DNA of 64,000 nt from Phycobacter sedimenti (GTDB lineage: Bacteria; Pseudomonadota; Alphaproteobacteria; Rhodobacterales; Rhodobacteraceae), in NCBI RefSeq assembly GCF_038148855.1, contig NZ_JBBVGR010000008.1, positions 62,001 through 126,000 on the forward strand, read 5' to 3'. The position numbers and the translations under genes are program-made. The notes under the pieces were generated by a model, which saw only the letters and a program-made list of their open reading frames with translations, did not search any database and was not told the DNA's origin. How positions within the stretch are numbered: position 1 is the first letter of the stretch; each line of letters begins with the position of its first letter. Positions 1 to 8,121 of this stretch are shown one piece after another.

Positions 1-58
1 CCCCCGCCAGATGTCTGACAGGGGCCTCTTTTTGCGTGTTTTGATTCTACTTAGGTGG

Positions 59-1564
59 TCAGTGCAACCACATCAGCGGCAACAAGGTGATGATCGGGAA
101 GGCCACCAGGATGATCACCCGGATGATGTCGGAGGCGACAAAGAACATCACGGCCTTGTAGGTGTCGACCATCTTGGTGGTTCGATCCATGGCGTTGATG
201 ATGAAGAGGTTCATCCCCACCGGCGGGGTGATGAGGCCCACCTCGACCACGATCAGCACCAGAATGCCGAACCAGATGGCGACATACTCGGCTTCGATCC
301 GGTTCACACGGCCTTCTGTGACGCGAATGCCCAGTTCCTTCATCTGCTCGCGCGTCAGCTCCATGCCGTTTGCGATGGCCTCCTGAATTGAGGCCAGCAT
401 TTCGGCGCCCATGCCGGGTGGAACACCGTTGCGCAGAACTTCCATCGCCGCGTCTGCCTGCATGGCGGGCAGGGACAAAAGGCCAAAGTCCATGGCCGAA
501 ATCACCGGAAAGAAGATCGGGATTGTCAGCAGGATCATCGAGAGGCTGTCCATCAGACAGCCAAACACCAGGTAGAAGGCCAGGATCAGCGCAAGCACTA
601 CCCAGGGGCTCAGGCCCTGGCTGACCACGAAATCGGCGAGTTCCTGTGGCACCTGCGTGAGGGCGAGGAAACCGTTGTAAAAGCCAGCGCCCAGAACAAT
701 GAAGAAGATCATCGCCGTGGAGCGGGCCGTCACAAGGAAGCTTTCGACCAGTGTTTCGCGGTTCAACCCGCCATTGAGCCAGGCGATAAAGCCGGTGCCG
801 AATGCGCCGACGGCCGCGCCTTCGGTGGGGGTGAACCAACCGGCATAGATGCCGCCTACCACAAGGCCAAAGACCAAGAGGACAGGCCATACCTTGAACA
901 GGTTTTCAAACCGTTCGCTCCACGGGATCGCGGGGCGCGTGCCTGCGCTGTCGGGGAACATGCGCACATAGATCGAAATGGCAACGACATAGCCGATCGC
1001 GGCCAGAATGCCGGGAATGAAGGCCGCGAGGAACAGCTTGGCGATGTTCTGTTCGGTCAGGATGGCATAGATCACCAGAACGACCGAGGGTGGGATCAGG
1101 ATCCCCAGCGTACCGCCAGCGGCCAGCGTCGCAGTGGAAAAGCCACCCGCATAGCCATAGGCGCGCAGCTCGGGCAGGGCGACGCGGCCCATGGTGGCCG
1201 CTGTTGCCAGTGACGATCCGCAGATCGCGCCAAAGCCGGCGCAGGCCCCGATCGAGGCCATGGCCACCCCGCCTTTTCGGTGCCCAAGGAAGCCCGCGGC
1301 TGCCTTGAACAGCGCCGAAGACATGCCGCCCAATGTCGCGAAATGCCCCATCAAAAGGAACATCGGCACAATGGTCAGCGAATAGGAGGAAAAGGTCGAA
1401 TAGGTTTCGCTTTTGAGGCGGCCAAAGGCGACCTGGGTGCCCCCCGTGACCATGATCAGCCCGACGAGACCAACGAGGAACATCGACAGCCCAATCGGTA
1501 CCCGCAGGAAGATCAGAACCATCAGGATGGGAAAAGAGGCTATTCCGATTTCAAGAGCTGTCAC
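59..1564 (-). CDS. dctM: TRAP transporter large permease (DctM)
   Basis: Large membrane subunit of a tripartite ATP-independent periplasmic transporter; it forms the Na+-driven translocation channel in the inner membrane for a substrate delivered by DctP. The 501-residue protein is almost entirely hydrophobic segments. It carries DctM-type motifs such as PTEGAAVGAFGTG near residue 246 and a C-terminal GLITPPVGMNLF near residue 443. Its start overlaps the dctQ stop by 4 bases (ATGA), so the two are translationally coupled. DctM proteins are usually about 425-440 residues; the excess here is a hydrophilic stretch of about 68 residues (about 362-429) inserted before the last conserved IWFGIL helix. 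The transported compound cannot be read from the sequence. Confidence 0.96.
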   Translation of the reverse strand: MTALEIGIASFPILMVLIFLRVPIGLSMFLVGLVGLIMVTGGTQVAFGRLKSETYSTFSSYSLTIVPMFLLMGHFATLGGMSSALFKAAAGFLGHRKGGVAMASIGACAGFGAICGSSLATAATMGRVALPELRAYGYAGGFSTATLAAGGTLGILIPPSVVLVIYAILTEQNIAKLFLAAFIPGILAAIGYVVAISIYVRMFPDSAGTRPAIPWSERFENLFKVWPVLLVFGLVVGGIYAGWFTPTEGAAVGAFGTGFIAWLNGGLNRETLVESFLVTARSTAMIFFIVLGAGFYNGFLALTQVPQELADFVVSQGLSPWVVLALILAFYLVFGCLMDSLSMILLTIPIFFPVISAMDFGLLSLPAMQADAAMEVLRNGVPPGMGAEMLASIQEAIANGMELTREQMKELGIRVTEGRVNRIEAEYVAIWFGILVLIVVEVGLITPPVGMNLFIINAMDRTTKMVDTYKAVMFFVASDIIRVIILVAFPIITLLPLMWLH

Positions 1565-2142
1565 TGCTCACCCTCCACACCGTCCCACAGCTGGATGCGG
1601 CCGGTCATAAATTCAGTTGTGCGCACGATGGCCATGTAGATGCCAACGATAGCGGCCGTGCTTGCGGCAAAGAGGCTGGCCGCATAGGCCCACCAGGTCG
1701 GAAACTCGAGCAGGAACGAGGTTTCCCCGTTGTGGTATTTCCCGATCATCCCATCGGCGAGCTTGACCGTGATCAGCCCCAGAACACCGGCAAAAAGGAT
1801 GGCAATCACCATGCGCAGGAACCGGTTCACCTTGACCGGAAAGGCGTTGGCGACCACATCGACCGAGGCATGCCCCGAGGTGATCTGGCACAGTGGAATG
1901 AAGGCAAAGATCGCAAATGCCACCCCGGCCTCGACCATTTCGAAATCACCGTTGATTGGTCCGATGTAGTTGATCAGCCAGTTGGACAGATCCGGAAGGT
2001 TCTCTTGCATGAAATCTGCGTGCAGAACGCCGTTCAGCAGACGACCGATGATCGACAGGCACGTCAGCAGGATCAGGAGTACCAGGACCATACCGCCCAG
2101 AATGGCCATTTTTCTGGCCAACCCCATCATGAGCTTGTGCAT
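1561..2142 (-). CDS. dctQ: TRAP transporter small permease (DctQ)
   Basis: Small membrane subunit of the TRAP transporter, which pairs with DctM. The 193 residues show four hydrophobic segments (about 10-35, 68-90, 108-128 and 147-170), the standard DctQ topology, with the family-typical GHASVDVV stretch near residue 90. An AGAGGT ribosome-binding site precedes the ATG. It lies 73 bases downstream of dctP, with a strong hairpin between them, and overlaps dctM by 4 bases. An ordinary DctQ; substrate unknown. Confidence 0.93.
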   Translation of the reverse strand: MHKLMMGLARKMAILGGMVLVLLILLTCLSIIGRLLNGVLHADFMQENLPDLSNWLINYIGPINGDFEMVEAGVAFAIFAFIPLCQITSGHASVDVVANAFPVKVNRFLRMVIAILFAGVLGLITVKLADGMIGKYHNGETSFLLEFPTWWAYAASLFAASTAAIVGIYMAIVRTTEFMTGRIQLWDGVEGEQ

Positions 2143-2167
2143 GGTGTTTACCTCTTTCTGAGTACAC

Positions 2168-2201
2168 GAAGGGCCGCGGCACGGGTGCGCTGCGGCCCTT
2201 C
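2168..2201 (-). promoter_or_regulatory. Intercistronic hairpin between dctP and dctQ
   Basis: A perfect 10-bp inverted repeat (GAAGGGCCGC and GCGGCCCTTC) with a 14-base loop fills half of the dctP-dctQ gap. No U-run follows it on the transcribed strand, so it looks more like a 3'-end stabiliser or partial attenuator than a full terminator. Such elements commonly let the binding protein be made in excess over the membrane subunits. Confidence 0.7.
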
Positions 2202-2215
2202 GGTTATGCTATCGC

Positions 2216-3262
2216 TTACTTCACGTATTGCGGAGTGTATTTTTCGATCAGGTAGGATGCCTCTTCCAGCAGGGCCTGACCATCGATACCCTTTTCCGCC
2301 ATATCCGCCAGCCACTTGTTGTAGATCGGCTGGGCCAGGGCGCGCCACTCATCGGTCTGCTCTTGGGACAGAGTGATGACGTTGTTGCCGTTGTCCAGGG
2401 CGAATTCACGTGCGGGACCGTCCGAATCTGCCTGGGTGCCACCTGCGAAGACCGAGAACTCGAGGCCCGAGTTGTCGTCGATGGCTTTTTTCAGGTCGTC
2501 GGGCAGGCTTTCGTACTTTTCCTTGTTCATCGCCAGAACGAAGGTCAGGGTATAAAGCGCCTTGCCGGTGAACTCGGTGTGGTTCTCCACCAGTTCCGGA
2601 ACCTTCAGCGCGGTGGTGACTTCCCACGGAATGGTGGTGCCGTCGATCACGCCCTTGGACAGGCCTTCAGGGATGGCGGGAACCGGCATGCCGACGGGGG
2701 TTGCACCCAGTTCGGTCAGCAGCGCGTTGACCGAGCGCGAACCACCACGGATCTTCATACCCTGCAGGTCGCCGGCTTCCTCAACCGGATCGGTGGTGTG
2801 GATCATGCCGGGGCCATGCACCCAGGTACCCAGGATGTGGACGTCCTTGAACTCGGTGTCTTTCATGTGGCGCTCGAACATTTCCCAATAGGCGTGCGAG
2901 GTGGCGCGCGCATTGGTCATCATGAAGGGCAGTTCGAAGACTTCGGTCGACGGGAAGCGACCCGGCGTGTAGCCGACCACGGTCCAGACGATATCCGCGA
3001 CACCGTCGATGGCCTGGTCCATCAGCTCTGGCGGCTTGCCGCCCAGCTGCATCGAGGGGTAGCGGTCGATTTTGATACGGCCGTTCGAGGAAGCCTCAAC
3101 GTTGTCAGCCCAGACATCCAAGACCAGTTTCGGCACGTTTGCCTGCGCCGGCAGGAACTGGTGGAGCTTCAGCGTCACCTCCTGAGCGAAGGCGGACGTG
3201 GCGCACATCGCGGCAATTGCCGCCGCGCCTGCTGCACCAAGAATCTTTCTGCGAGTGGTCAT
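2216..3262 (-). CDS. dctP: TRAP transporter solute-binding protein (DctP)
   Basis: Periplasmic binding protein that captures the TRAP substrate, probably a carboxylate, and hands it to DctQM. I chose the ATG at 3262, which has a GGGAGGA ribosome-binding site 7-8 bases upstream. It begins with MTTRRKILGAAG and an Ala-rich signal peptide ending in AFA about residue 26. The frame is open upstream for 42 more codons, but that would bury the signal peptide. The 348-residue length is normal. The GGSRSVN segment near residue 168 holds the conserved arginine region that in DctP proteins salt-bridges a substrate carboxylate. First gene of the operon; a 12-base palindrome lies 54 bases upstream of the start. 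Confidence 0.95.
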   Translation of the reverse strand: MTTRRKILGAAGAAAIAAMCATSAFAQEVTLKLHQFLPAQANVPKLVLDVWADNVEASSNGRIKIDRYPSMQLGGKPPELMDQAIDGVADIVWTVVGYTPGRFPSTEVFELPFMMTNARATSHAYWEMFERHMKDTEFKDVHILGTWVHGPGMIHTTDPVEEAGDLQGMKIRGGSRSVNALLTELGATPVGMPVPAIPEGLSKGVIDGTTIPWEVTTALKVPELVENHTEFTGKALYTLTFVLAMNKEKYESLPDDLKKAIDDNSGLEFSVFAGGTQADSDGPAREFALDNGNNVITLSQEQTDEWRALAQPIYNKWLADMAEKGIDGQALLEEASYLIEKYTPQYVK

Positions 3263-3315
3263 GTGATTCCTCCCTTTGACCCTATTTCCAAGCAACATAA
3301 TGCCGGCAACTAAGA

Positions 3316-3327
3316 ATATTGCAATAT
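3316..3327. promoter_or_regulatory. Candidate operator upstream of dctP
   Basis: ATATTGCAATAT is a perfect 12-base palindrome, and the ATATTGC word recurs immediately after it (ATATTGCC). It sits 54 bases upstream of the dctP ATG in AT-rich DNA, where an operator for a local regulator would be expected. The 3328-3789 stretch beyond it has no convincing gene and is presumably the rest of the promoter region. Confidence 0.35.
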
Positions 3328-3789
3328 ATTGCCTATTTCTTTCTGCTTTGGTCTCGTACACACCCCTTCGGTTCGCAAAAGAAACCATGCAGGGCCTCTG
3401 CTATTTGGTGCATTTGTAACCATCAACAGCAGATCATGCATTTTTCACTCATGAATTGGTCGGGCCCAATCAGCCCACGGCCCGGCCTAAGTGTTACAGA
3501 ATTTTCGCAAAGCAGTTCTGCGTGATACATTCCAGCATTTCGCTTCGTGAAGATCAATCACAGAATGGCATCACAGGCATGAAAAAGCGTCTCAAGACCA
3601 TTTGCCGCGTGGCGGCCGTGGTCCGTCACGTGTGTCCCCCCCCCTTTTGGTGACCGCAGTGCGCCTTGCGCACAGCCTCATATTTCATAGGCGAAAGCCG
3701 CCGGTCTCAGGAATGGATCAAGCGCACATCTTCTTGACGAAATCGAACCACAATCACCGGACCGGCCACATGAGCGTCTTGCATGCGGA

Positions 3790-4488
3790 TTATTGCGCCG
3801 GGCTCAAGGTCAGCTTGACTGGCGAAAGCCCGTCGATACCACCCTCGATCACCTGACCGGCGTTGACCGCGCCAACCCCGGCCGGCGTACCTGTCATAAT
3901 GACGTCACCGGGGCGCAAATGATAATAGAGCGACAGATGGCACAGGATGTCTTCGACCGACCAGATCATCTCGTCGAGGGTGGCGTCCTGGCGCAGTTCG
4001 CCGTCAACCGTCAGCCAGATCCGCTTGCGAGCTGGCCCATCCCAGTCAGCGCTACGGGTCAGGGGGGCAAAGACGCTGCCCTGTTCAAGATCCTTGCCCA
4101 GGTCCCAGGGGCGTCGTTTGTCCTTGGCCTGCCCCTGCAGGTCGCGGCGGGTCATATCGAGCGCAGAGCCGTAGCCAAAGATCGCATCCCTTGCCTGCTC
4201 CGGGCTGGCGCGAAACAAGGGAGCGCCAAGGGCAACCGCAAGCTCCATCTCGTGATGGTAATCTTCCGTACCCGGGGGATAGGGCACCATTGCACCGCTC
4301 ATCACGGCGTTTACAGCGGATTTGGTGAAGTAAAAGGGCGCTTCGCGGTCCACCTCATTGCCCATTTCTGCGGCATGGGCGGCATAGTTGCGCCCCACGC
4401 AAAAGATCCGTGCGATGGGGTAGCGATGCTCTTCCCCCAAGACCGGAATGGCAGGTGTTTCGGGCAGGTCGAACAAGGTCCGTGTCAT
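3790..4488 (-). CDS. Fumarylacetoacetate hydrolase family protein
   Basis: Cytoplasmic metal-dependent enzyme of the FAH/HpaG superfamily, cleaving C-C bonds of acylpyruvates or hydrating and decarboxylating dienoates. I start at the ATG at 4488 (MTRTLFDL) because a GGAG lies 9 bases upstream; an in-frame ATG at 4503 would add five residues. From 4488 the protein has 232 residues. The metal ligands of the family are visible as E80 and E82 (YHHEMELAVALG) and D111 (SALDMTRRDLQ). GRNYAAHAAEMGN near 33 and TGTPAGVGAV near the C-terminus are also conserved. It stands alone between the TRAP promoter region and a small membrane protein, so its substrate is not indicated by context; fumarylpyruvate or acylpyruvate hydrolase is possible. 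Confidence 0.9.
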   Translation of the reverse strand: MTRTLFDLPETPAIPVLGEEHRYPIARIFCVGRNYAAHAAEMGNEVDREAPFYFTKSAVNAVMSGAMVPYPPGTEDYHHEMELAVALGAPLFRASPEQARDAIFGYGSALDMTRRDLQGQAKDKRRPWDLGKDLEQGSVFAPLTRSADWDGPARKRIWLTVDGELRQDATLDEMIWSVEDILCHLSLYYHLRPGDVIMTGTPAGVGAVNAGQVIEGGIDGLSPVKLTLSPAQ

Positions 4489-4640
4489 ATTGCTGCGCTC
4501 CATGCAAATCGCGGCCTTGGCCGCAGGGCTTGCCTGATGCGTAGCATAAGTTCGTCATGGACCACAGCCCCGGCCAAGTCTGCGCATGCACATAGCACTA
4601 CGCCATGCCGAAGCAGGGGCTCAAACGCCATGCCGCCGAC

Positions 4641-4661
4641 GGGTCAAGTCTGAGTTGACCC
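4641..4661. terminator. Hairpin downstream of the 74-residue membrane protein gene
   Basis: GGGTCAA and TTGACCC form a perfect 7-bp stem with a 7-base loop, 56 bases past the stop of the small gene at 4717. There is no clear U-run, so termination is only likely if Rho-assisted. The remainder of 4504-4716 shows nothing recognisable. Confidence 0.35.
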
Positions 4662-4716
4662 CAAGTCGCAGCTTATATCCAGGGCAGGATTTTTCGGCCC
4701 CAAGGAGGCTCAAAGC

Positions 4717-4941
4717 TCACTGAGTGAGACGGGCCGTCTTGAGCCAGTTGTTGATACCGAGCGTTATCTTGAACGCCAGAATAGCTACCACAACGACCGG
4801 CCAGACAAGGCACAGAACCATACCAATGGCGCGGTAGCCCTTTGTCTCTTTTCGATTCTCCTCGCCCTCAATGTAAGTCAACACCAGCGCGGCGGCAGTC
4901 AGAAACAGATAGATTGCAAACAAGACTGTGAAATCGAACAT
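4717..4941 (-). CDS. Small two-helix membrane protein, unknown function
   Basis: A 74-residue protein beginning MFDFTVLFAIYLFLTAAALV, with two hydrophobic segments (about 5-22 and 40-62) separated by a charged loop EGEENRKETKGYR. The loop suggests a helical hairpin with a cytoplasmic turn. Only a weak GAGAGTGACG precedes the ATG. I do not recognise the family. It sits upstream of the EPS block on the same strand but 226 bases from the flippase end, so a link to EPS is not shown. Confidence 0.55.
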   Translation of the reverse strand: MFDFTVLFAIYLFLTAAALVLTYIEGEENRKETKGYRAIGMVLCLVWPVVVVAILAFKITLGINNWLKTARLTQ

Positions 4942-5167
4942 AAATCGTCACTCTCGAAGATCGGCTTTCTTTGAACGTGTGGCCATCGGTATTCAACGGC
5001 AGGTATAATATTAGACTCAAGTTGAGGCAATTTGTAGTCAATTCATGGGAAAACTTGCGAAAACGTCGCAACTGATCACGAAACTGGCACAAACATGCAG
5101 GTCCGAATGCAGACCGCTGTGAATTGATGTGGCAGGCTACCCGATCGGCCCTGGATGACCGCCCCGG

Positions 5168-6574
5168 TTATTTGTTGCGGAAATGGCGCAAGAAGGCTCT
5201 TGAACTGAACAGCAGAAGGCCAAAAAACGCCAGGCAAAGCCACAGCGCCCCCGCGGCCCATTGTTCGGTCAGACCCAGGCCGGATGCCCCCGAGGCAATA
5301 CCCGCCATCACAGCAACTCCAACCGCACTCAGGTGACTGGGCAACAAAGGCGCCATCGCCATCGCCACCTTCATCTGCATCAGCGCCAGGGAGAGTGCCC
5401 AGCCCAGCAGCTCGGCGACTATGGCGATGGCCAGAATTGCGGGCAGGCCATGGCCGTTTGTAGCAGCCCACCACGTCGCCCCAAGGCTGGCAACGCGAAC
5501 AAGGTTCGAGGCAAGGGCATTTCCGGTGAATCCCAAGGCCAGGGATACCAGGTTTGGCCCGTTCTTGAAGACGCGAATACCCTGCTGGATCGCAAGCCAG
5601 ATCAGCATCCACGACAGATCCTGAAAATCGTCCCCCAGAAAAACGTCCACGAACCAGGGACCCAGCAGCAAGGCACCGACTACCACCGCCGTTCCACCAA
5701 GCAGGTTCCCCTGTACGGCGGCTTCGGCGGTGTCTTGAAATGCGGTTGGCGTCTCGCGACGTGCCTCACCATAGCGGCTGAGGTGAGTCAGAAAGAGATT
5801 TCGAATTGAGCGGCTAACGATTTGAGTGGGGGTCAAGGTCAGGGTAAAGCCCATGGCGACAACGGCAAGAACCTCGATCCCCAGTTCCCGACCGACGATG
5901 ACCTTGTCGCCTTGGAAGACCAGAAACAAGAGCACACCGTTCAGCAAAAGCGGCCATCCAAAGCGCACCGATTCTGCAATTACCGCACGATCCAGGACCA
6001 GGCGGTAACGCCGTTCGGCCAGCAGGTGTGAGGTCAAGGTCTCCAAGACACCCTGCAACAAGAGCGCGTAAAGCATCACTCGGAAATCATTCAGAAAAGC
6101 CGCAAGCGGCCAAAGCGCCAACAAGGAGGCCAATGCGGGCATCGCAGAGGTCAATACGAGAGGAGCAAACCGCATGTCCCGGTTCAGTCGGTGAATGTCA
6201 AAATGCTGCAGAGACCGCAGCACGGGTATCAGCGCCATCATCTGGTAGGCCCAGGCCACGTCGGGAATGTTCATGAAGTCGGCAATTGCGCCTGCCGCAA
6301 AGAACAGGATGACGCCCGAGATGACTCCGCGCAGCACCTGAAAGCCCTGCAGCGCGGCCTGAAAGTCCGGATCCTCGCCTTTCTTGTCCTGAACAATCTG
6401 CACTTGCAGGCCAAACTGGGTCGATACTTCCACGACGGCCATGGCAATGGCAAAGGTCGAGGCAATCCCGTAGTCCTCAACCGAGACCAGTCGCGCAAGA
6501 ATGAGGTTCCTTGCAAACAGCATAAGGGACGTGGCTGCGTTGCCCGACAGCAGCAGTAGGATGTGACGCAGCAT
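5168..6574 (-). CDS. Polysaccharide flippase (Wzx / MATE-like exporter)
   Basis: Inner-membrane flippase that moves undecaprenyl-linked repeat units to the periplasm. The chosen ATG at 6574 (MLRHILLLLSGNAATS) has a GAAGGG site upstream and lies 10 bases past the sulfotransferase stop; the open frame upstream overlaps that gene. The 468 residues contain about 12-14 hydrophobic segments. The N-terminal SGNAATSLMLFARNLILARL and VEDYGIAS are typical of the polysaccharide-synthesis/MVIN superfamily (Wzx, RfbX). Last gene of the first minus-strand EPS run. In this setting it most likely handles the same EPS as the Wzy-like protein at 10199-11611. Confidence 0.9.
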   Translation of the reverse strand: MLRHILLLLSGNAATSLMLFARNLILARLVSVEDYGIASTFAIAMAVVEVSTQFGLQVQIVQDKKGEDPDFQAALQGFQVLRGVISGVILFFAAGAIADFMNIPDVAWAYQMMALIPVLRSLQHFDIHRLNRDMRFAPLVLTSAMPALASLLALWPLAAFLNDFRVMLYALLLQGVLETLTSHLLAERRYRLVLDRAVIAESVRFGWPLLLNGVLLFLVFQGDKVIVGRELGIEVLAVVAMGFTLTLTPTQIVSRSIRNLFLTHLSRYGEARRETPTAFQDTAEAAVQGNLLGGTAVVVGALLLGPWFVDVFLGDDFQDLSWMLIWLAIQQGIRVFKNGPNLVSLALGFTGNALASNLVRVASLGATWWAATNGHGLPAILAIAIVAELLGWALSLALMQMKVAMAMAPLLPSHLSAVGVAVMAGIASGASGLGLTEQWAAGALWLCLAFFGLLLFSSRAFLRHFRNK

Positions 6575-6584
6575 CGCTTGCCCT

Positions 6585-7358
6585 TCAGAGTTTTCGCAAT
6601 TTCTGCTTGATCTTGCGCTTGAGCCTTGCCACCGGTTTTTGCGCATCGATCAGCGCCTTGTCGCGCTCGGTCAGGAAGGTTTCGTCAAAGACGGGTGCTG
6701 CCGCCTTTGGAGCTTTGTCCCCAAGGTTATAGCCAAACCGCTTGAAATCCTCGGCATATATCTGACCGATGAGGTCCAGTTCGGCATCGCTCGGTTTGAC
6801 GCGTCCCTGAACGGCATTCTTCACATACTGGCCGCGCGTGTTTTCCGGAATGATTGCCCGCGGACCATCCTTGCGACCGGTCAGACTGTCAAACCACAGG
6901 ACCAAACTGTCGAGGCCATGCTCCATGTGAAAGACCGTTGCGCCTTCGGGCACGATATCACTCATCGGGCGGGCGTGATTGTCGTAGGAAAAAGGCGACA
7001 TGGCATATTGCGCCTCAAGTCCCTTCAGCCAGTCACCGAAGCTTGTGCTCTCGGGGATCGATTTCTCGACCTCAAGCTGGAAGTGATACGTGCTGACGAT
7101 CCGGGACACTGGGTGACGCACGATGGTGAAAACAGCCGAGAAAAAGGAAAGCGGGATCAGATGCTCAAGAGTGGCGGCATCGACGTGCTGTGCGGACGAA
7201 CGGGTCCAACGGTGGCTCTCAGGACGCTGAAAATAGGTGTTATCCTGAAAGGCAAGCGCTCCGAAACGCGCATTCAGGTAATAGGCGACAGAGGTGCCGC
7301 CACATTTCGGAACATGAGCATAGTAGATCAGACGGTCGTCAAACTTGAAAAAGGGCAT
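6585..7358 (-). CDS. Sulfotransferase family protein (EPS sulfation)
   Basis: Predicted PAPS-dependent sulfotransferase transferring sulfate to a carbohydrate. The 5'-phosphosulfate loop is visible at residues 15-23 (HVPKCGGTS). A 3'-phosphate-binding segment is at 81-89 (RHPVSRIVS). The protein has 257 residues with a basic C-terminal tail (KRKIKQKLRKL), normal for this family. It lies 10 bases upstream of the flippase gene, so the two are probably co-transcribed and sulfation probably precedes or accompanies export. The acceptor sugar is unknown. Confidence 0.85.
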   Translation of the reverse strand: MPFFKFDDRLIYYAHVPKCGGTSVAYYLNARFGALAFQDNTYFQRPESHRWTRSSAQHVDAATLEHLIPLSFFSAVFTIVRHPVSRIVSTYHFQLEVEKSIPESTSFGDWLKGLEAQYAMSPFSYDNHARPMSDIVPEGATVFHMEHGLDSLVLWFDSLTGRKDGPRAIIPENTRGQYVKNAVQGRVKPSDAELDLIGQIYAEDFKRFGYNLGDKAPKAAAPVFDETFLTERDKALIDAQKPVARLKRKIKQKLRKL

Positions 7359-7523
7359 AGGGAATCACGATTATGAAGAGGTGGCGGTCGAGAAGATCAG
7401 CAACGGCGTGTCTATCTCAGGCTCTACCACTGGAATTGCAAGGAAATCTACTCGCACAGGAAGGGCGGGCTTTGCCGATGCGCAGGGATCGCGCACTTCC
7501 TGCACCCGTATCGGCGCGTTCGC

Positions 7524-8117
7524 TCAAATCGACCCCTCCGTTTGGGTTGACGGTTTGGACACCTCGCGCTGCCCTACGATCTTTGCGGGAGAACCCGCAA
7601 TGATGGCATTGTCCGGAAATTTCCCCCGGACAACGGAATGTGCGCCCACGATGACGCCCCGCCCAAGCTCTGTCCCTGCGAGCAGAATGGCGCCGCGTCC
7701 GATCCAGCAGTCGTCCCCGATCAGGATGTCGGCTTCATCCATGGCCTGCCTTGTGACCGGGGACCCGTCGTTGTAGCGATAGGTACTGGCGGTAACCATA
7801 ACGTCGGGCGCAAACAGGGCATCGGCGCCGATCACGACCCTGGCTTTGCCCGGTCCGGCCCAAATCCGGCAGTCTGCCCCAAGGGTCACATGGGGGCCAA
7901 TCTCTATGTTCTGCCCATTGGCAAAACTAGCTGTGGGCGAGATATTTGCAGAACGCGCGACCTGTGCTTTCCGTAGTTCCTGCAGATGCGTGTAGTTGTA
8001 GTAGTTCACGATCTTGACCAGATGAGCCCATGCCCTTGGATCCAGCGCTGACGCGATCAGCCGCAGGAAGCGCTGGGCACGGTTTCGGCGGACCTTGTGG
8101 ACGGCTTCTGTGCTCAT
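7524..8117 (-). CDS. Hexapeptide-repeat (LbH) acyltransferase
   Basis: Left-handed beta-helix O-acetyltransferase-like protein. The ATG at 8117 (MSTEAVHKVRR) lies 4 bases past the upstream glycosyltransferase stop and has GAAAGA upstream, giving 197 residues. Hexapeptide motifs run from about residue 62 (ANISPTASFANGQNIEIG) to 180, ending in the classic IGDDCWIGRGAILLAG and GVIVGAHSVVRGKFPDNAIIAGSPAKIVG. This is the WbbJ/NodL/CysE-like pattern. The likely role is acetylation of a sugar in the EPS repeat. The 165 bases to the next gene (7359-7523) hold nothing I can identify. Confidence 0.88.
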   Translation of the reverse strand: MSTEAVHKVRRNRAQRFLRLIASALDPRAWAHLVKIVNYYNYTHLQELRKAQVARSANISPTASFANGQNIEIGPHVTLGADCRIWAGPGKARVVIGADALFAPDVMVTASTYRYNDGSPVTRQAMDEADILIGDDCWIGRGAILLAGTELGRGVIVGAHSVVRGKFPDNAIIAGSPAKIVGQREVSKPSTQTEGSI

Positions 8118-8121
8118 TCTT

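Noticed and set aside
3319..3525. Small plus-strand frame in the TRAP promoter region
   Set aside because: No site, unusual composition, and the region is an expected promoter.
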